From contig NC_080698.1 in assembly GCF_030445035.2 (NCBI RefSeq), forward strand, positions 27,559,294 through 27,623,293: 64,000 nucleotides of DNA, given 5' to 3'. The translations under genes and the position numbers were made by a program. Shown one piece after another: positions 13,794 through 24,800 of this stretch (position 1 is the first letter of the stretch; the number at the start of each line of letters is the position of its first letter). The notes below the pieces were generated by a model. It searched no databases. It saw nothing but the letters and a program-made list of their open reading frames with translations, and was not told where the DNA came from. The stretch comes from Dasypus novemcinctus (lineage: Eukaryota; Chordata; Mammalia; Cingulata; Dasypodidae).

Positions 13794-14181
13794 AGGTAAG
13801 TGGTTGTGGCTCAATCAGTTGGGCTCCCGTCTACCATATGGGAGGCCCCGGGACATGAACCCAGGGCTTCCTTGTGAAGACAGGCTCGCCCACATACTGC
13901 GGAGAGCCCCCAGCCCGCGAGCGCTGCAGAGCGCCAACTCAGCAAGGTGATGCAACAAAAAGGTAGACAAGTAAAAACACAGAAGAGCACATAGCGAATG
14001 GACACAGAGAGCAAAGTAAGAACAACAAGCAAGCTGCAATGGGGGGGGGGATAGGTGGAAATAGAAATAAATACAGACACACAGAAGAAGGCACAGTGAA
14101 TGGACGGAGAGCAGACAGCAAGCAAGCTGCAAGGTGGGGGAAGGGAATAAATTCTTAAAAAATAAGGTAAAATGTAAAACT
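13794..14181 (+). repeat. Chimeric DAS-SINE with a 12-bp target-site duplication
   Basis: The head starts gtaagtggttgtggctcaat and the A-rich tail runs to about 14181. The 12-mer tttccaaaaggt occurs at 13782-13793 and again at 14182-14193. The middle domain is shorter than in the other copies and lacks part of the GC-rich section, so it may be a different subfamily. Confidence 0.85.
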
Positions 14182-14193
14182 TTTCCAAAAGGT

Positions 14194-14755
14194 GAAAGCA
14201 CAACGTAGTGTGTTTGTTACTGGCAGTGCTATATTGTATGGGTATGACAGTGATTGAAAGGGAAGGTCTAAGGTCATGAATATTACTGGAAGGAAAGCTG
14301 AAAAATATAACATGGACTGTAGAGCATAGTAAAACCTCATGTGAAATATGAATATGGGTAATATTGCATATCTAAGACATTTTTCTTTGAAACTGAACAA
14401 ATGTATGTTAATATCACAAGATGTTAATGTCAGGCAAAAAAAAGCTAAGTGAAAGGAATCAGACACAAAGTACTACATATTGTATGATTCCATTTATAGA
14501 AAATGTAAATATGAATCAACTTATAAAGATGGAATTAGATTTGTGGTTGTTAGGGCTGGGGAAGGATAGAGTGATTGAGAGGTGACTGCTAAGGCGTGTG
14601 GAGATTTTCTTTTTTGGAATAATGAAATTGTTCTAAAATTTTTTTTGTGGTGATGAACACACAACACTGTGACTATACTAAGAGCCATTGCTTGTACACT
14701 TTGGATAGATTGTATGGTGTGTGAATATAGTTCAATACAATTACTTAAAAAAAGC
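14194..14755 (+). repeat. LINE-1 3' fragment
   Basis: Phrases such as aaaggaatcagacacaaag, tgtatgattccatttata and gtggttgttagggctgggg are characteristic of L1M 3' ends in sense orientation. The piece ends in a short A run. Confidence 0.65.
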
Positions 14756-14770
14756 ATTCCTTCCTCTGGA

Positions 14771-14790
14771 GTGGGGTGGGGTGGGGTGGG
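14771..14790 (+). repeat. Short (GTGGG)n tandem repeat
   Basis: Four near-perfect units of the pentamer sit at a junction between L1 pieces. Confidence 0.8.
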
Positions 14791-16144
14791 AATTTCCATC
14801 TCTCTATTGATACTCTGTGTTCATCTACCATTTTCCTGATTTCCTTTAGTTCTTTGTCCATGTTTCCTTTAGCTCTTTGAGCATATTTAGGAGTGTTTTT
14901 TAAAGTCTTTTTTTTTAAAAAGTATATTCCAGGTCTGGTCCTACTCATTGATAGTTTTCATGATTCTAAGAGCAAAGTATTCAGTTTTCTCGATTAAAAA
15001 CGATGTTAACTATATGGTTTTTTTTAGGTGTTCTTTATCAGTTTGAGAAAGTTCCCTTCTCTTATTTTGCTGAACATTTTTTATCATAAGTGGGTATCAA
15101 ATATTTACACACTTTTTTTAAAACAGTAAAACTTGTTTTTAAGATTTCTGAAGTATAGTGAATTACAGACTAATTTGACATTGCCATTATCTTCATTACA
15201 AAATACTGTTATATGACTGGAACACTAACATAAATTGATATACTATGAGCTACTTCTACCCAGACAAAATTACTGTGATGATTCTGTAGAATATAAAGAA
15301 AGAAAATCTAATCATTACCATCACTGATAAAATGTATTAAGTACTTCCTGTTACTAATGCGTGGAGTTAGCCCTTGGCAATACCCTCAGTGCTCCTGTTG
15401 TTGACTATAAAATTTAATTGAGAATCAAACCGCTCACAGCTCATCTTCTTTTGTGTTGTAGATTTTGACATTCCTATGTCTATATTTGTGCTTTCTTTGG
15501 AAAAGTGCTTTAGAAATTTTAGTATGTCTTATATATTTGAGTAATTCACTTTCAATTTTTCCTACTTTTAGGTTAATTTCCTTTCTTAGGAATAATTTCT
15601 TTACTTTATGTACATTGCCCATAAAATGATTGTAAATCTTTAATTAAAAAATGAAAATTTACATACTGTTAGAATTCTCTCCTGGTATGTCAATTACCAG
15701 TAAACCAGCTTTGAATATTCTCCCTTTTTACCCCCTAAGTATAATAGTCACCTTGGGGCGAAATGTTTGTGGATCGTCAACTTAATTTGTTTTTGGTTAC
15801 CAAATGGTGTTGAATAGGGAAAGGAAGAGTATTTAAAAGGAGAATGCTTTTGTTATCTGTGCCTCACTACAATGGAGAATCCTAAAATCAATATACAAGT
15901 TTGGACATTGTCATGCAAAAAAAAAGATTCCCCTGTGGATCACTTGTTGGGTGCCTTGAAAACTGTAATGGTCCAGTCCTTAGACCCACTCTGATGTCGA
16001 TGGCCAAGCCTATCAATTCCATGTTGTTCTTCACATCCCTTCTGATTTGAGGTGTTAGTAAACAGTTTCTATTTTTTTTTTTTTTTGGAGGGTGGGGGGA
16101 GATGTCTTATTGCTAAAGAGTTTTTTGTTATTTCTCCTAATTGT

Positions 16145-16690
16145 TATGGCAGCTGGGTTCTAAGTATATCACAAAGAATTCAGAGAGGTACCAATTTAAT
16201 GAGGCAAGTAAAAGGGTTTATTGAGAAAGGAGAGAAAGGGAAAGCACACACCCAAGAATTGGACTCAGGTGTGCTTCAGGCATTCAAGAGATGTGCCTCG
16301 GGGCTGGGGCTGGGGACTTTTTAAGCCTGCCTTTGCTCTTTCCTCCTCCCCCCTATTAAGGAGGGATCTTAGCTACTTGCTGTCCTGATTGGTTGCCTTT
16401 CTGCCTTCACCTGTCAGCTTCAGGGAACCAGTGAAAAGGCCTTTCGGTTTGGAGTTATCCAGGGCTTTTTTTTGAGCCTGGGAGTTTCAAATGGGACTTC
16501 ATGACCAGGATCTTGGCAAGCTTTACGGCCTTGCTGGTAACAGCTTTGTTTTCAAGCAGCTGCCTTCCCTCAGGGGGGTTTCCGGTAGGGTTCTCCTGGC
16601 CAAGTTCTTTGCTGGCTCTCAGCTGTGACGGTTAGGGCTTTGTTCTGACCAGCCGCCTTCCCTATAGTTTCCTATACTAACCTGCCCCAT
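16145..16690 (-). mobile_element. Solitary LTR of an endogenous retrovirus (copy A)
   Basis: On the - strand the order is U3-like GC-rich text, a TATA-like CTTAAAAAG (from ctttttaag near 16316-16325) and an AATAAA (from tttatt near 16219). It shares ttgagaaa, gctgt..ctgattggttgcc and tatccagggctt with the copy at 19.4 kb. No gag, pol or env frame adjoins it, so it reads as a solo LTR. Exact ends are uncertain. Confidence 0.6.
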
Positions 16691-18270
16691 AAGGGTGACA
16701 GCTTCACAGCTTTTAAATGTACTTTTTTCCCCTTAAACTTCCTGGCTCATTCATAGTAGTAGTATGTTCATTGTAACTTCCTATCAAGTCTTTTTTTCCC
16801 CCATTTTTTAGAGGTATTGGTATTCTAATGTGATTTTTCCATTGAAAAATAGAGTTTTAGAGCTAAATGGCTTTAGAAATCACATCTTCATACCCCCTCA
16901 GTTATATTACAAATCACTTCATTATTTATTCAAGTACCGTGAGTGACATTAATAAGATCACAGGATTATAAGCATTGATTGGCTTCAAGGGTAATTCTAG
17001 TCCAATGCTTTGCGATACATAAAGAGTGCTTATGATATAATTTTGTATATTCTTTATTTCATTAGCAGTGCCCTCCACTTCCTACCCCTGTTTATCACAC
17101 CCAGATTTGTCTCTACTTCATGTGGAATCTTCACATGCACTCTTGTATAGATTTATTGCTACATTGATTACTCTGTGGAATTCATGTTGAATTTTAGCAA
17201 AGTTTTTTTCTCTTTATGTATGCCTCTTTGATAGTAGCTAGGTTTACTGCTGCTCACTTATTAGTGCTCTGGGTCTTAACAACCTTATTCAAACAAAACA
17301 TCTTAAACGGAGGCATTAAACAGGTCACAACAGTGAGCCATTTTGTAACATTTGGTGCAATAAAATGGGTATGTTGTGTTTCAGAATAAGACCTCTGAGT
17401 GTAGCTATTCATTTTCTTCGTCTATAAAACATTTAAAAATAACAGGTTACATCTGTTTTGAGTATAAAATTCCACGTTTTGAAGAAACATCACTGTTAAA
17501 TAACTCCAAACCAGACATAGGGAGTGAGTGAGCTTTTTATCAGGCTCATGTTCTGTGCAAATCAGAAGAAGTATTTGTTTTAGCACTGGAGTCATATTTG
17601 CTGGCATGGTTGGCTTTCAGGTGTGTGGAACACATTTTCATTATTGTTTCTCCATGTTGTAAATGACAACAAGCACACACTAATGATTTGGACTTGAGTG
17701 TTTGAAACATTTTCACATCAGGAGTTTATCTTATGAGGGATATTTCCCTACTAGAAACAGAAGTAAATTTAATTATTTAAGCATTTATAGCACATTTAAT
17801 TACCTTAGGCTATCAATTAATCTTGCTTTACAGAGTGAAGTTGGGATTTACTATCGGCTCACTTAAAAAAATACCCAGTGGAATACTTTGGCCATTCCAA
17901 ATGTGTGATTTTAAATTACTTCTTTAAACTTAAGGAACAATTTAATGAATAACTTTTAATAGAGGAAAGTGGGTAAAATGTTCATTTGCAGAATTCAAAC
18001 CTAAATAATATTAAGTACAGATAATGTACCATATGGTTTTATGGGTTAAAATGAATTCTGAAACCTTTCTCATGTTATAAACATGAAATCTTTACATTCT
18101 GTTAAAATGTGTTACATTTACATTTGGGAGGGGAGGGTACAAAGAAGAAAATCAAATAATCAAAATCCTGCTACTTGTTAGTCGTTTTGATGTATTTTAT
18201 TACATATTATAAATTTGAAAAGTTTAGAAAAATTTTTTGAAAACTATTATAAAATCAGGTTTTGGCTTTT

Positions 18271-18670
18271 TTTTTTTTTTAAGTAATATTTATTTATTTA
18301 TTTATTTATTTCCCCCCCCCTTCCCCTTCTCCCACCCTGCTGTTTTTGCTGTCTTCTCTTCTCATTTTCTCTCCTCTAGTATTCAATCCTGGAGACCCTT
18401 GATGTGGAGAGAGGTTCTCTGTCAATTGTACCACCTTAGTTCCTGGTTCCTGCTGCACTTCACCTTGACTCTCCCCTTGTCTCTCTTGGATGTGTCATCA
18501 TCTTGCTGCGTGACTCACTTGCGCAGGCACTGGCTCATCACGTGGGCACTGGTGCAGACACTGGCTCACCACTAGGGCACTTGTGTATCACCTGGAGGCC
18601 CCAGGGGTCGAACCCCGGTCCTCCCATATGGTAGGTGGAAACGCTATCACTTGAGCCACATTTTCTTCCC
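18271..18670 (-). repeat. Chimeric DAS-SINE, diverged subfamily, with target-site duplication
   Basis: The tail is at the left (poly-T, then repeated TTTA) and the head at the right (ggggaagaaaatgtggctc on the - strand). The flanking 15-mers caggttttggctttt (18256-18270) and caggatttggctttt (18671-18685) differ by one base. The middle domain differs clearly from the other chimeric copies (for example cactggctcatcacgtgg), which suggests a separate subfamily. Confidence 0.82.
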
Positions 18671-19399
18671 CAGGATTTGGCTTTTGATAATTAATATAAT
18701 TGGAAATCCAACATTTAAGTTTCAGAATGGTTAATGTCAGATACCTTTACCTTTTGAGGACAAAATAGAACCCACTAAAATTTGACTCTCAGAGTAAGGT
18801 GCTGCTTATTCCTGACAAACTTCTTGAAGATTTTAGTCTTTCTGTTTAATCCAGGTTGTTAACATTGCTTTTTTCCCTCACTACTGTTACTTACTTGACG
18901 ACAGATTTTCTTTCTGTAGCCACTGTCTGTCAAGCTCATTTGCTCCAGCAGTGTAAAACAGGTGATGCTAGACTTAATTTCTGATTAAACCTAATTAAAT
19001 TTCTTTGTTTCTGATTAAATGTAAATATTTATGGAATAACTTAATGCCCTGAGTTCATGTGAAGTTAAATAGTCATTAAGTCCTCCAAAAGCTCAGTCCT
19101 CTTTACACTTCTATAAGTCACTTTATTTTTTACTTGAAACTGAGCTGAGTACAGAATAACAATACTGAGTGTTTGTGAGATAGAAGGAGAACCTGGGGGC
19201 TTGACGTTTCTGTGAGCGTTATCACCCCATTGGACTTTACACAGGTCCATGGGTGGGGTCCACTGGAGTTCAGCTAGTTTTATTTTAGCAAATATGGGGT
19301 GGGTTCTGCTTTAGAATTTGTGAAAATTTAATGAAAAACAATAAAAATCAATTAGACTGTACTATGGGTGAATTTTAGGCAAATGGCACAGGTTCTTGG

Positions 19400-19850
19400 A
19401 ACCTCAGTCTCCTTGTTAGCAGAACGCTCTGGGTCCTGGGCTTCTAGGTTCTTGGCTTACATCGCATAAAAGAATTTAAGGACATGCCATAGGGTAAGCA
19501 AGGGAGTAAAGAGTTTATTAAGAAACAAGAAAATGAGAAAAGTACATGGTCTGAAGCACAGATCGTGGGTGTGCTGCAGAGTGAGACACATGTGTGGGGC
19601 CTGGGGTCAGGCCTTTTTAAAGTCTTCAGCCCCCCTCCCCGTTTGCTGTTCTGATTGGTTGCCCCATCTCTCAGTTTTCAGGGGCCAGTTGTGAGGCCTT
19701 TTGAGGGTATCCAGGGCTTTCCCTTGATCCTGAATGGGTTTCTCATGGCAAGGGGCTCACGGGATCCCTCAGGAGGTTCCAGGCGGGGTCTGCTGGCCAT
19801 GTTGTCTGCCAGGCCTCAGCTGCCTTTCCACCTTTCACTATTCTGACATG
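19400..19850 (-). mobile_element. Solitary LTR of an endogenous retrovirus (copy B)
   Basis: It has the same layout as the copy at 16.1 kb: AATAAA on the - strand (from tttatta near 19515), a TATA-like CTTTAAAAAGG (near 19612-19622) and shared blocks (ctgattggttgcc, ccagggct). It is diverged from copy A, and I see no retroviral genes between the two. It is followed directly by MIR text and preceded by MIR-like text, so it may have inserted into a MIR. Confidence 0.6.
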
Positions 19851-19851
19851 C

Positions 19852-19985
19852 CTCATCCTCATCTCTAAACCGGGGATGGAAATAATACATGGCTGTCTTT
19901 TAGGGTTGTTCTGAGGATTCACGGAGATAAAATTTGCAAAGTACTTATAAAGCACAGTGCATAGTACATGAAAATTGCTTGTATT
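19852..19985 (+). repeat. MIR SINE fragment
   Basis: The text cctcatctctaaaccggggatgg as two pieces (cctcatc, ggggatggaaataata), gggttgttctgaggattc and aagcacagtgcatagta follows MIR closely in sense orientation. Confidence 0.75.
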
Positions 19986-20194
19986 GTTTTACAGGTGTGA
20001 TTATCTGGGCCATTCATACCTCCTTACTACAGGTTACTCTTCTCCCTGACTGCACCAGGGCCTACATCAGACTTTTAGTCCCACTTCTACTCCTGTTGGC
20101 TTAGAGCTGTTACACTCTTCTAGCATCGATTCAGTGTTCATCCCTTGAGGGGTATGGGCTGCCCACTCCCACACTGACTATACTGGCTTTTAAG

Positions 20195-20580
20195 TCTTTT
20201 TTTCTCAACTTTGTCTTATGTGTTCCCTCTATTCTCTTAGCTTTTCTTTTCTCCTCTTCCCCCTCTTCTTCCCTCTCTTCTTTCCTTCTTTTGGCCCTCA
20301 TCTCTCTCCACTACTCTCTTCCCTCTTCTTTCTGTCCCCCTTTCTAACTGCCTTCTTTCTCCCTCACTCCCTCCCTTCCTTTCTTCTTCGTTTCTCATCC
20401 CTCTTCTGTTCCTCTGTCCCCATTCTTCTTTCCTTCTCTCTCCCTCATTTTCACTTTCCCTTCTTTCTTCCTGCTCCCTTCCTTTCTTTCTCTTCTCACT
20501 ACTGTCCTCACCTCACACAGCGACTTTCCTCCTCCCTCTCTTCCCCTACATCTCTCTCCTCCTCATTTCTCTTTTAAATC
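20195..20580 (+). repeat. Pyrimidine-rich (CT-rich) tract of about 385 bp
   Basis: Nearly all bases on the + strand are C or T, in irregular TTCC/CTCC/TCTT combinations. A 119-codon open frame across it is a by-product of this composition. It is not an exact tandem repeat. Confidence 0.85.
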
Positions 20581-20589
20581 CTAACCTTT

Positions 20590-21380
20590 TATTATAGATT
20601 TCACCCTTATGGGCGTTGACTCACAACCTTCTTCTCCCTTTCTATTTCCTGTAAACCTGTCTTCCAGACTCTAGCTATCTGAGTCTACTCGATTTGCTTA
20701 ATTCATATCAGAGAGGTCATGTAATATTTGTCTTTCAATGCCTTGTTTGCTTCACTCAGCATAAGGTCCTCAAGATTCAGCCAGGTTATCCCGTGTGTTA
20801 ATACTGTATTCCTTCTTACACCTGAGTAATATTCCACTATATGTATATACCTCATTTTGTTTATCCATTCATCTGTTGATAGGCATTTGGGTTGATTCCA
20901 GCTTTTGGCGATAGTGACTAATGCCGCTATGAACATTGCTGTGCATGTATCTGTTCGTGTCCTTGCTTTCAGTTCTGAGTATCTACCAGCAGTGAAATTC
21001 CTGGATTATATGGCAGAGGTATAGGTAGTTTTTTGAGGAAATGCGAAGCTGTCCTTCACAATGGCTGGACCATCAGGACTTGGAATTGTCCTGAATGACA
21101 TTGCAATGACAGATACAGGCCATTATATATCCTGCCATAATCTACAGAATTGAGTGGGAGAGAGTGTGAACTACAATGTAAACTATAATCCATGCCTAGT
21201 GGCCGTGCTCCAAAATGTGTTCATCAATTGCAATGAATGTACCATACCAATCAAGGAAGTTGTTAATGTGGGAGAAAGTGGGAGGTGTGGGGAGTGGGGC
21301 ATATGGGAATCCCTTATATTTTTTTATATAACATTTTGTGTAATCTAAGTATCTTTAAAAAATAAAAAATATATTTTAAA
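20590..21380 (+). mobile_element. 5'-inverted (twin-primed) LINE-1
   Basis: The left part (to about 21065) is L1 ORF2 C-terminal and 3' sequence in antisense (coding on the - strand at 20936-20703, with WNQPKCLSTDEW and MRYIHIVEYYSG). The right part (about 21070-21380) is L1 3' UTR in sense, ending in an A-rich tail. An inverted 5' piece joined to a sense 3' end is the signature of twin priming during insertion. Confidence 0.7.
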
Positions 21381-21808
21381 AAATCCTAACCTTTTGGCTG
21401 CTAAGGAGTAGACAGCACTAGCCCTTAAGCAGAAAAATGTCAAACCTTTAAAGTCTTTGTTACTTATCATGGGAAATATTTATTTTTTCATTTCATTAGC
21501 CAGACCCTTTCTGTATTGTTTTGTTTTGTTTTTCCTGTTTCAGAAGGGCTTCACAGCATTATTTTATTATTTTATGTCCCTTGGGTTGAAAAAGTTAGTA
21601 GGCCTCTAAAGGCAGATCAGTTTAACTATTTTTCTAAACACTATGTATACTGTACCTACAAATTTGTTTTTAATATTAACTTTATTATCTACATAAAATT
21701 AAAATGAAGTAATGTTTCAAAATAATTAAAAGTTCATTTTGTATTGCCAGAAAACCTCTGATCATTCCCATGTAAGTTATTTGATGTTTTTTTTCCCTCT
21801 CTCTTCAG

Positions 21809-21853
21809 ATTCCTTTCTCTTTGGTCCAGTTTCCTTTATGGGAATCCCTAAAA
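21809..21853 (+). CDS. SLC25A26: SLC25A26 internal exon of 45 nt (end of carrier repeat 2)
   Basis: The exon follows a pyrimidine-rich acceptor ending ctcttcag and stops at a near-consensus donor (AAA|gtaagt). It encodes exactly 15 codons, [15 protein letters not shown], with both boundaries between codons (phase 0/0). These residues belong to the second carrier repeat, around its last membrane helix. The preceding coding exon is not in the window. The exon is short and symmetric, so skipping it would keep the frame. Confidence 0.94.
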
Positions 21854-24800
21854 GTAAGTCAGTCATTTTATAACATTTCTATCACAGATAACCATAGTTT
21901 CATTGGGTATACTATTGATTGACAGTTTAACAACTCAGAATTATTAATAGTTGAAAAATATTTTTTGCATGAGATTTACAATTAAATAAGCAATTCACCC
22001 TTTTAAAACCTGTTCAGGTGTTTAAACAGTTCCCTCTTGTACTGGGAAATAAGCATATACATATACCTTCAACCACAGGCATTAAGGAGAAACTTTTCTT
22101 TCTGCTGTATTGCCATTCTTTCTCCACTGAGTTATTTCACTTCACTCCCCTTTTTTATGGGGACATTAAGGAATAACAGTGAGTAAAAGGGAGAAGGAGA
22201 GAAAGCAAGGCCTGAATATTTGAAGGTCCAGGCCCCTCACCCTCCTGCCTAAATGGCGAGAGCAGGAGTGGGAACAACTCGGCCCCTTCTCTTCCATCCT
22301 GGCTTCTCCTCTCCACCAGGCCTCAGAGCCCCCAGTGAGAAGAAACAGTGTGGTCAGTTGTGAGACGGCCTCATCTGTTAAAAAGCAAACAATGAAAAAA
22401 AAAAAACTTTGTAGAAACCATACTGAGACTTTGGAGAAATTTTCATCTAATGGTGTAGTGATTTTGAAAATTGTGGGTCATGATATCAAATGTATGGGTC
22501 TTTCTCAACATTTTAAAGACTGAAATAAAAAAGAAAAAAGATTAGAGAGCATTTCCTTTGGTAAGGAGAAGTATTGTTTTGTAAAATATCTGTGTTGTGT
22601 ATATAATGGAATGCACACGCACACATGTACCTCTCTCCCTGTACTGGGTTGCAATGTAAAATGTATTTCTTATTACTGTGGATAGTGGTCAAAAAAGTTT
22701 AAAGTCATTGTTTCAAACTGTAAAATGGCAAAATATCTATGTAGACACTTGATAATACAAAATTAATTATCCCTATGATTGTGTGGAGTTGGTCATTTAT
22801 CATAGAGTATTCATATAAAATGTCTTTTGAATAGTATCAAAATTTTTTTGACTCTCAGAAAGATTCTATTGAGGTTATATACTAAAGGATAATGATATGA
22901 AATAGTACTCCCTTAAAAAATAAACTGTATAATATTAAGTATTGAGAAATATTTTTATAAGCAATTATTGCCCTGATTTTAAGGCATAGTACTGCTCATT
23001 TAATACAGTTTTGTTTTTTTTTTAATTTTCATTTTTGTTTTGTCTTTTTTGTTTTACCATTTTCTCTGCTGTGCATGGTGAAAATGGATTTTTCAGGCAG
23101 TTTTAGCTGCATGATGTAACAGCTATCCAGTGGGAAGGTCACATTCCATTAGCATAACGGTTCTCTCTTTTTTGTGTGTGACAAAAGAACAATGAAGCCA
23201 ACAGCTGTCCAGCAAATAAGACTCACTTTATTAGTGTCTCAATAACCAGCATTCACACAGATCCTGCACTCTCCCCAATATCTGTATGCCTGAACTTTAC
23301 ATACAGCTGTTTTGAGGCCTAAAGAGGGGGAAATCACAGGGTTTATTTCTTTTCAATATTAAGAAAATTTGTAAGATTCAAGCTAATTAAGAAACACCTA
23401 GAATTTTTCAAAGATTTACAGATAGCAATACTCTGTCTTGAAATTTTTCTTTGAGCAAATATTAAGATGCTATAGTTTTTATTTTAAGATTATTAAAGAA
23501 TAATTTACATTCATTGAAATGTACTCTTTGTAAGTGTACATTTTTATGAGTTTTGACAAAAATTTACAACCACTCCCATAATCAACTTACAGAATATTCC
23601 CACCACCCCAAAAAGTTAAACTCATATCCTTCTATAGTCAATACACTCTTTCTTCCCCCCAGCCTTTGGCAAAAACTCATCTGATTTCTGTCCCTTTTTG
23701 TTTTCTCTTTTGCAGAATATCATATAAATAAAATAATAAACTATATAGCATTTTGTGCCTGGCTTCTTTCACTTAATATAACACTTTCGAGATCATGTTG
23801 TTGCCTGTTTCAGTAATCTATTCCTTTTTTTTTCCTTTTCTGAGTAGTATTCCACTGTATGGATGTGCCACAATTTATTTATTCATTCATTTAATTTCTA
23901 ATTTTTTGTGATTATGAATAAAGTTGCCATAAATACTTGCATATAGATATTTGTATGGACATATGTTTTTGTTTCTCTTGGGTAAGTATGTAGGAGTGGG
24001 ATCATATGCTAAGTGTATGTTTAATTTTATAGGCAACTGCCAAAGTATGTTCTAAAGTGGCTGTAACCATTTTGCATTCCCACCAACAGTGTGTGAGTTC
24101 TAGCTGCTTTGCCTCCACATCATGATTTGTTATTGTTAGATTTTTAAAAAATTTATTATACCAGTAAGTGTGTATTAGTTTCTGAGTGTGGTTTTAATTT
24201 GCATTTTCCTCATCACTCATGTTGAGCATCTTTTATTTAATAATGTGTTTTTTTATTGAAGTGTATCATTCATACATGAACACACATGAACAATTAGTGT
24301 ATAGTAAAGATTGAGAACTTACAAAATAAACATACATAACATCACAAAGGGGTCTCATACATCACCCCTCCACCAACTTTTTGCATTGGTGTAAAACATT
24401 TGTTACAAAGTATGCAAGAGCACTGTCAAAATATTACTACCAACTATATTCCTTATCTTACATTTGGTGTATTTTTCCCCCAACCCATACTATTTTTCTT
24501 AAAGATTTATTTTATTTATTTATTTCTCTCCCCTTCCCCCCCCCCACCCGGTTGTCTGTTCTCTGTGTCTGTTTGCTGTGTGTTCTTTGCCCGCTTCTGT
24601 TGTTGTCAGCGGCATGGGAATCTGTGTTTTTTTTGTTGCGTCATCTTGTTGTGTCAGCTCTCCGCATGTGGGGTGCCATTCCTGGGCAGGCTGCGCTTTC
24701 TTTCACGCTGGGCAGCTCTCCCTACGGGGCGCACCCCCTCTAGTGGGGCTCCCCTACGCGGGGGACACCCCTGCTTGGCACGGCACTCCTTGAGCGCATC

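Larger units (their letters stand above)
11235..15000 (-). repeat. Antisense LINE-1/HAL1-like block, interrupted by four later insertions
   Basis: Antisense L1 text appears in pieces at about 11235-11512, 11600-12792, 13208-13781 (ttttcagccattatttct is a typical antisense ORF1-region phrase) and 14756-15000. It is interrupted by a SINE monomer (11513), a chimeric SINE (12793), another chimeric SINE (13794) and a sense L1 3' piece (14194-14755). Which pieces belong to one original insertion is inference. Confidence 0.55.
1..21808 (+). other. SLC25A26: Intronic stretch of SLC25A26 (upstream of the first visible exon)
   Basis: No coding exon was found here. The acceptor at 21808 means that at least the part next to it is intron; extending this to base 1 is inference. 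The stretch holds the L1, SINE, LTR, MIR and pyrimidine-tract entries listed separately. Sub-stretches in which I see nothing identifiable are about 300-690, 1100-2035, 8290-10840, 15000-16140, 16690-18255 and 18690-19390. They are AT-rich with only short chance reading frames. Confidence 0.75.

Noticed and set aside
16145..19850. One intact provirus between the two LTRs
   Set aside because: The LTRs are diverged from each other and the DNA between holds a SINE and AT-rich sequence without gag, pol or env frames.
20218..20577. A 119-codon open frame on the + strand
   Set aside because: It is only Phe, Leu, Ser, Pro and similar residues because the DNA is pyrimidine-rich; there is no domain or codon signal.
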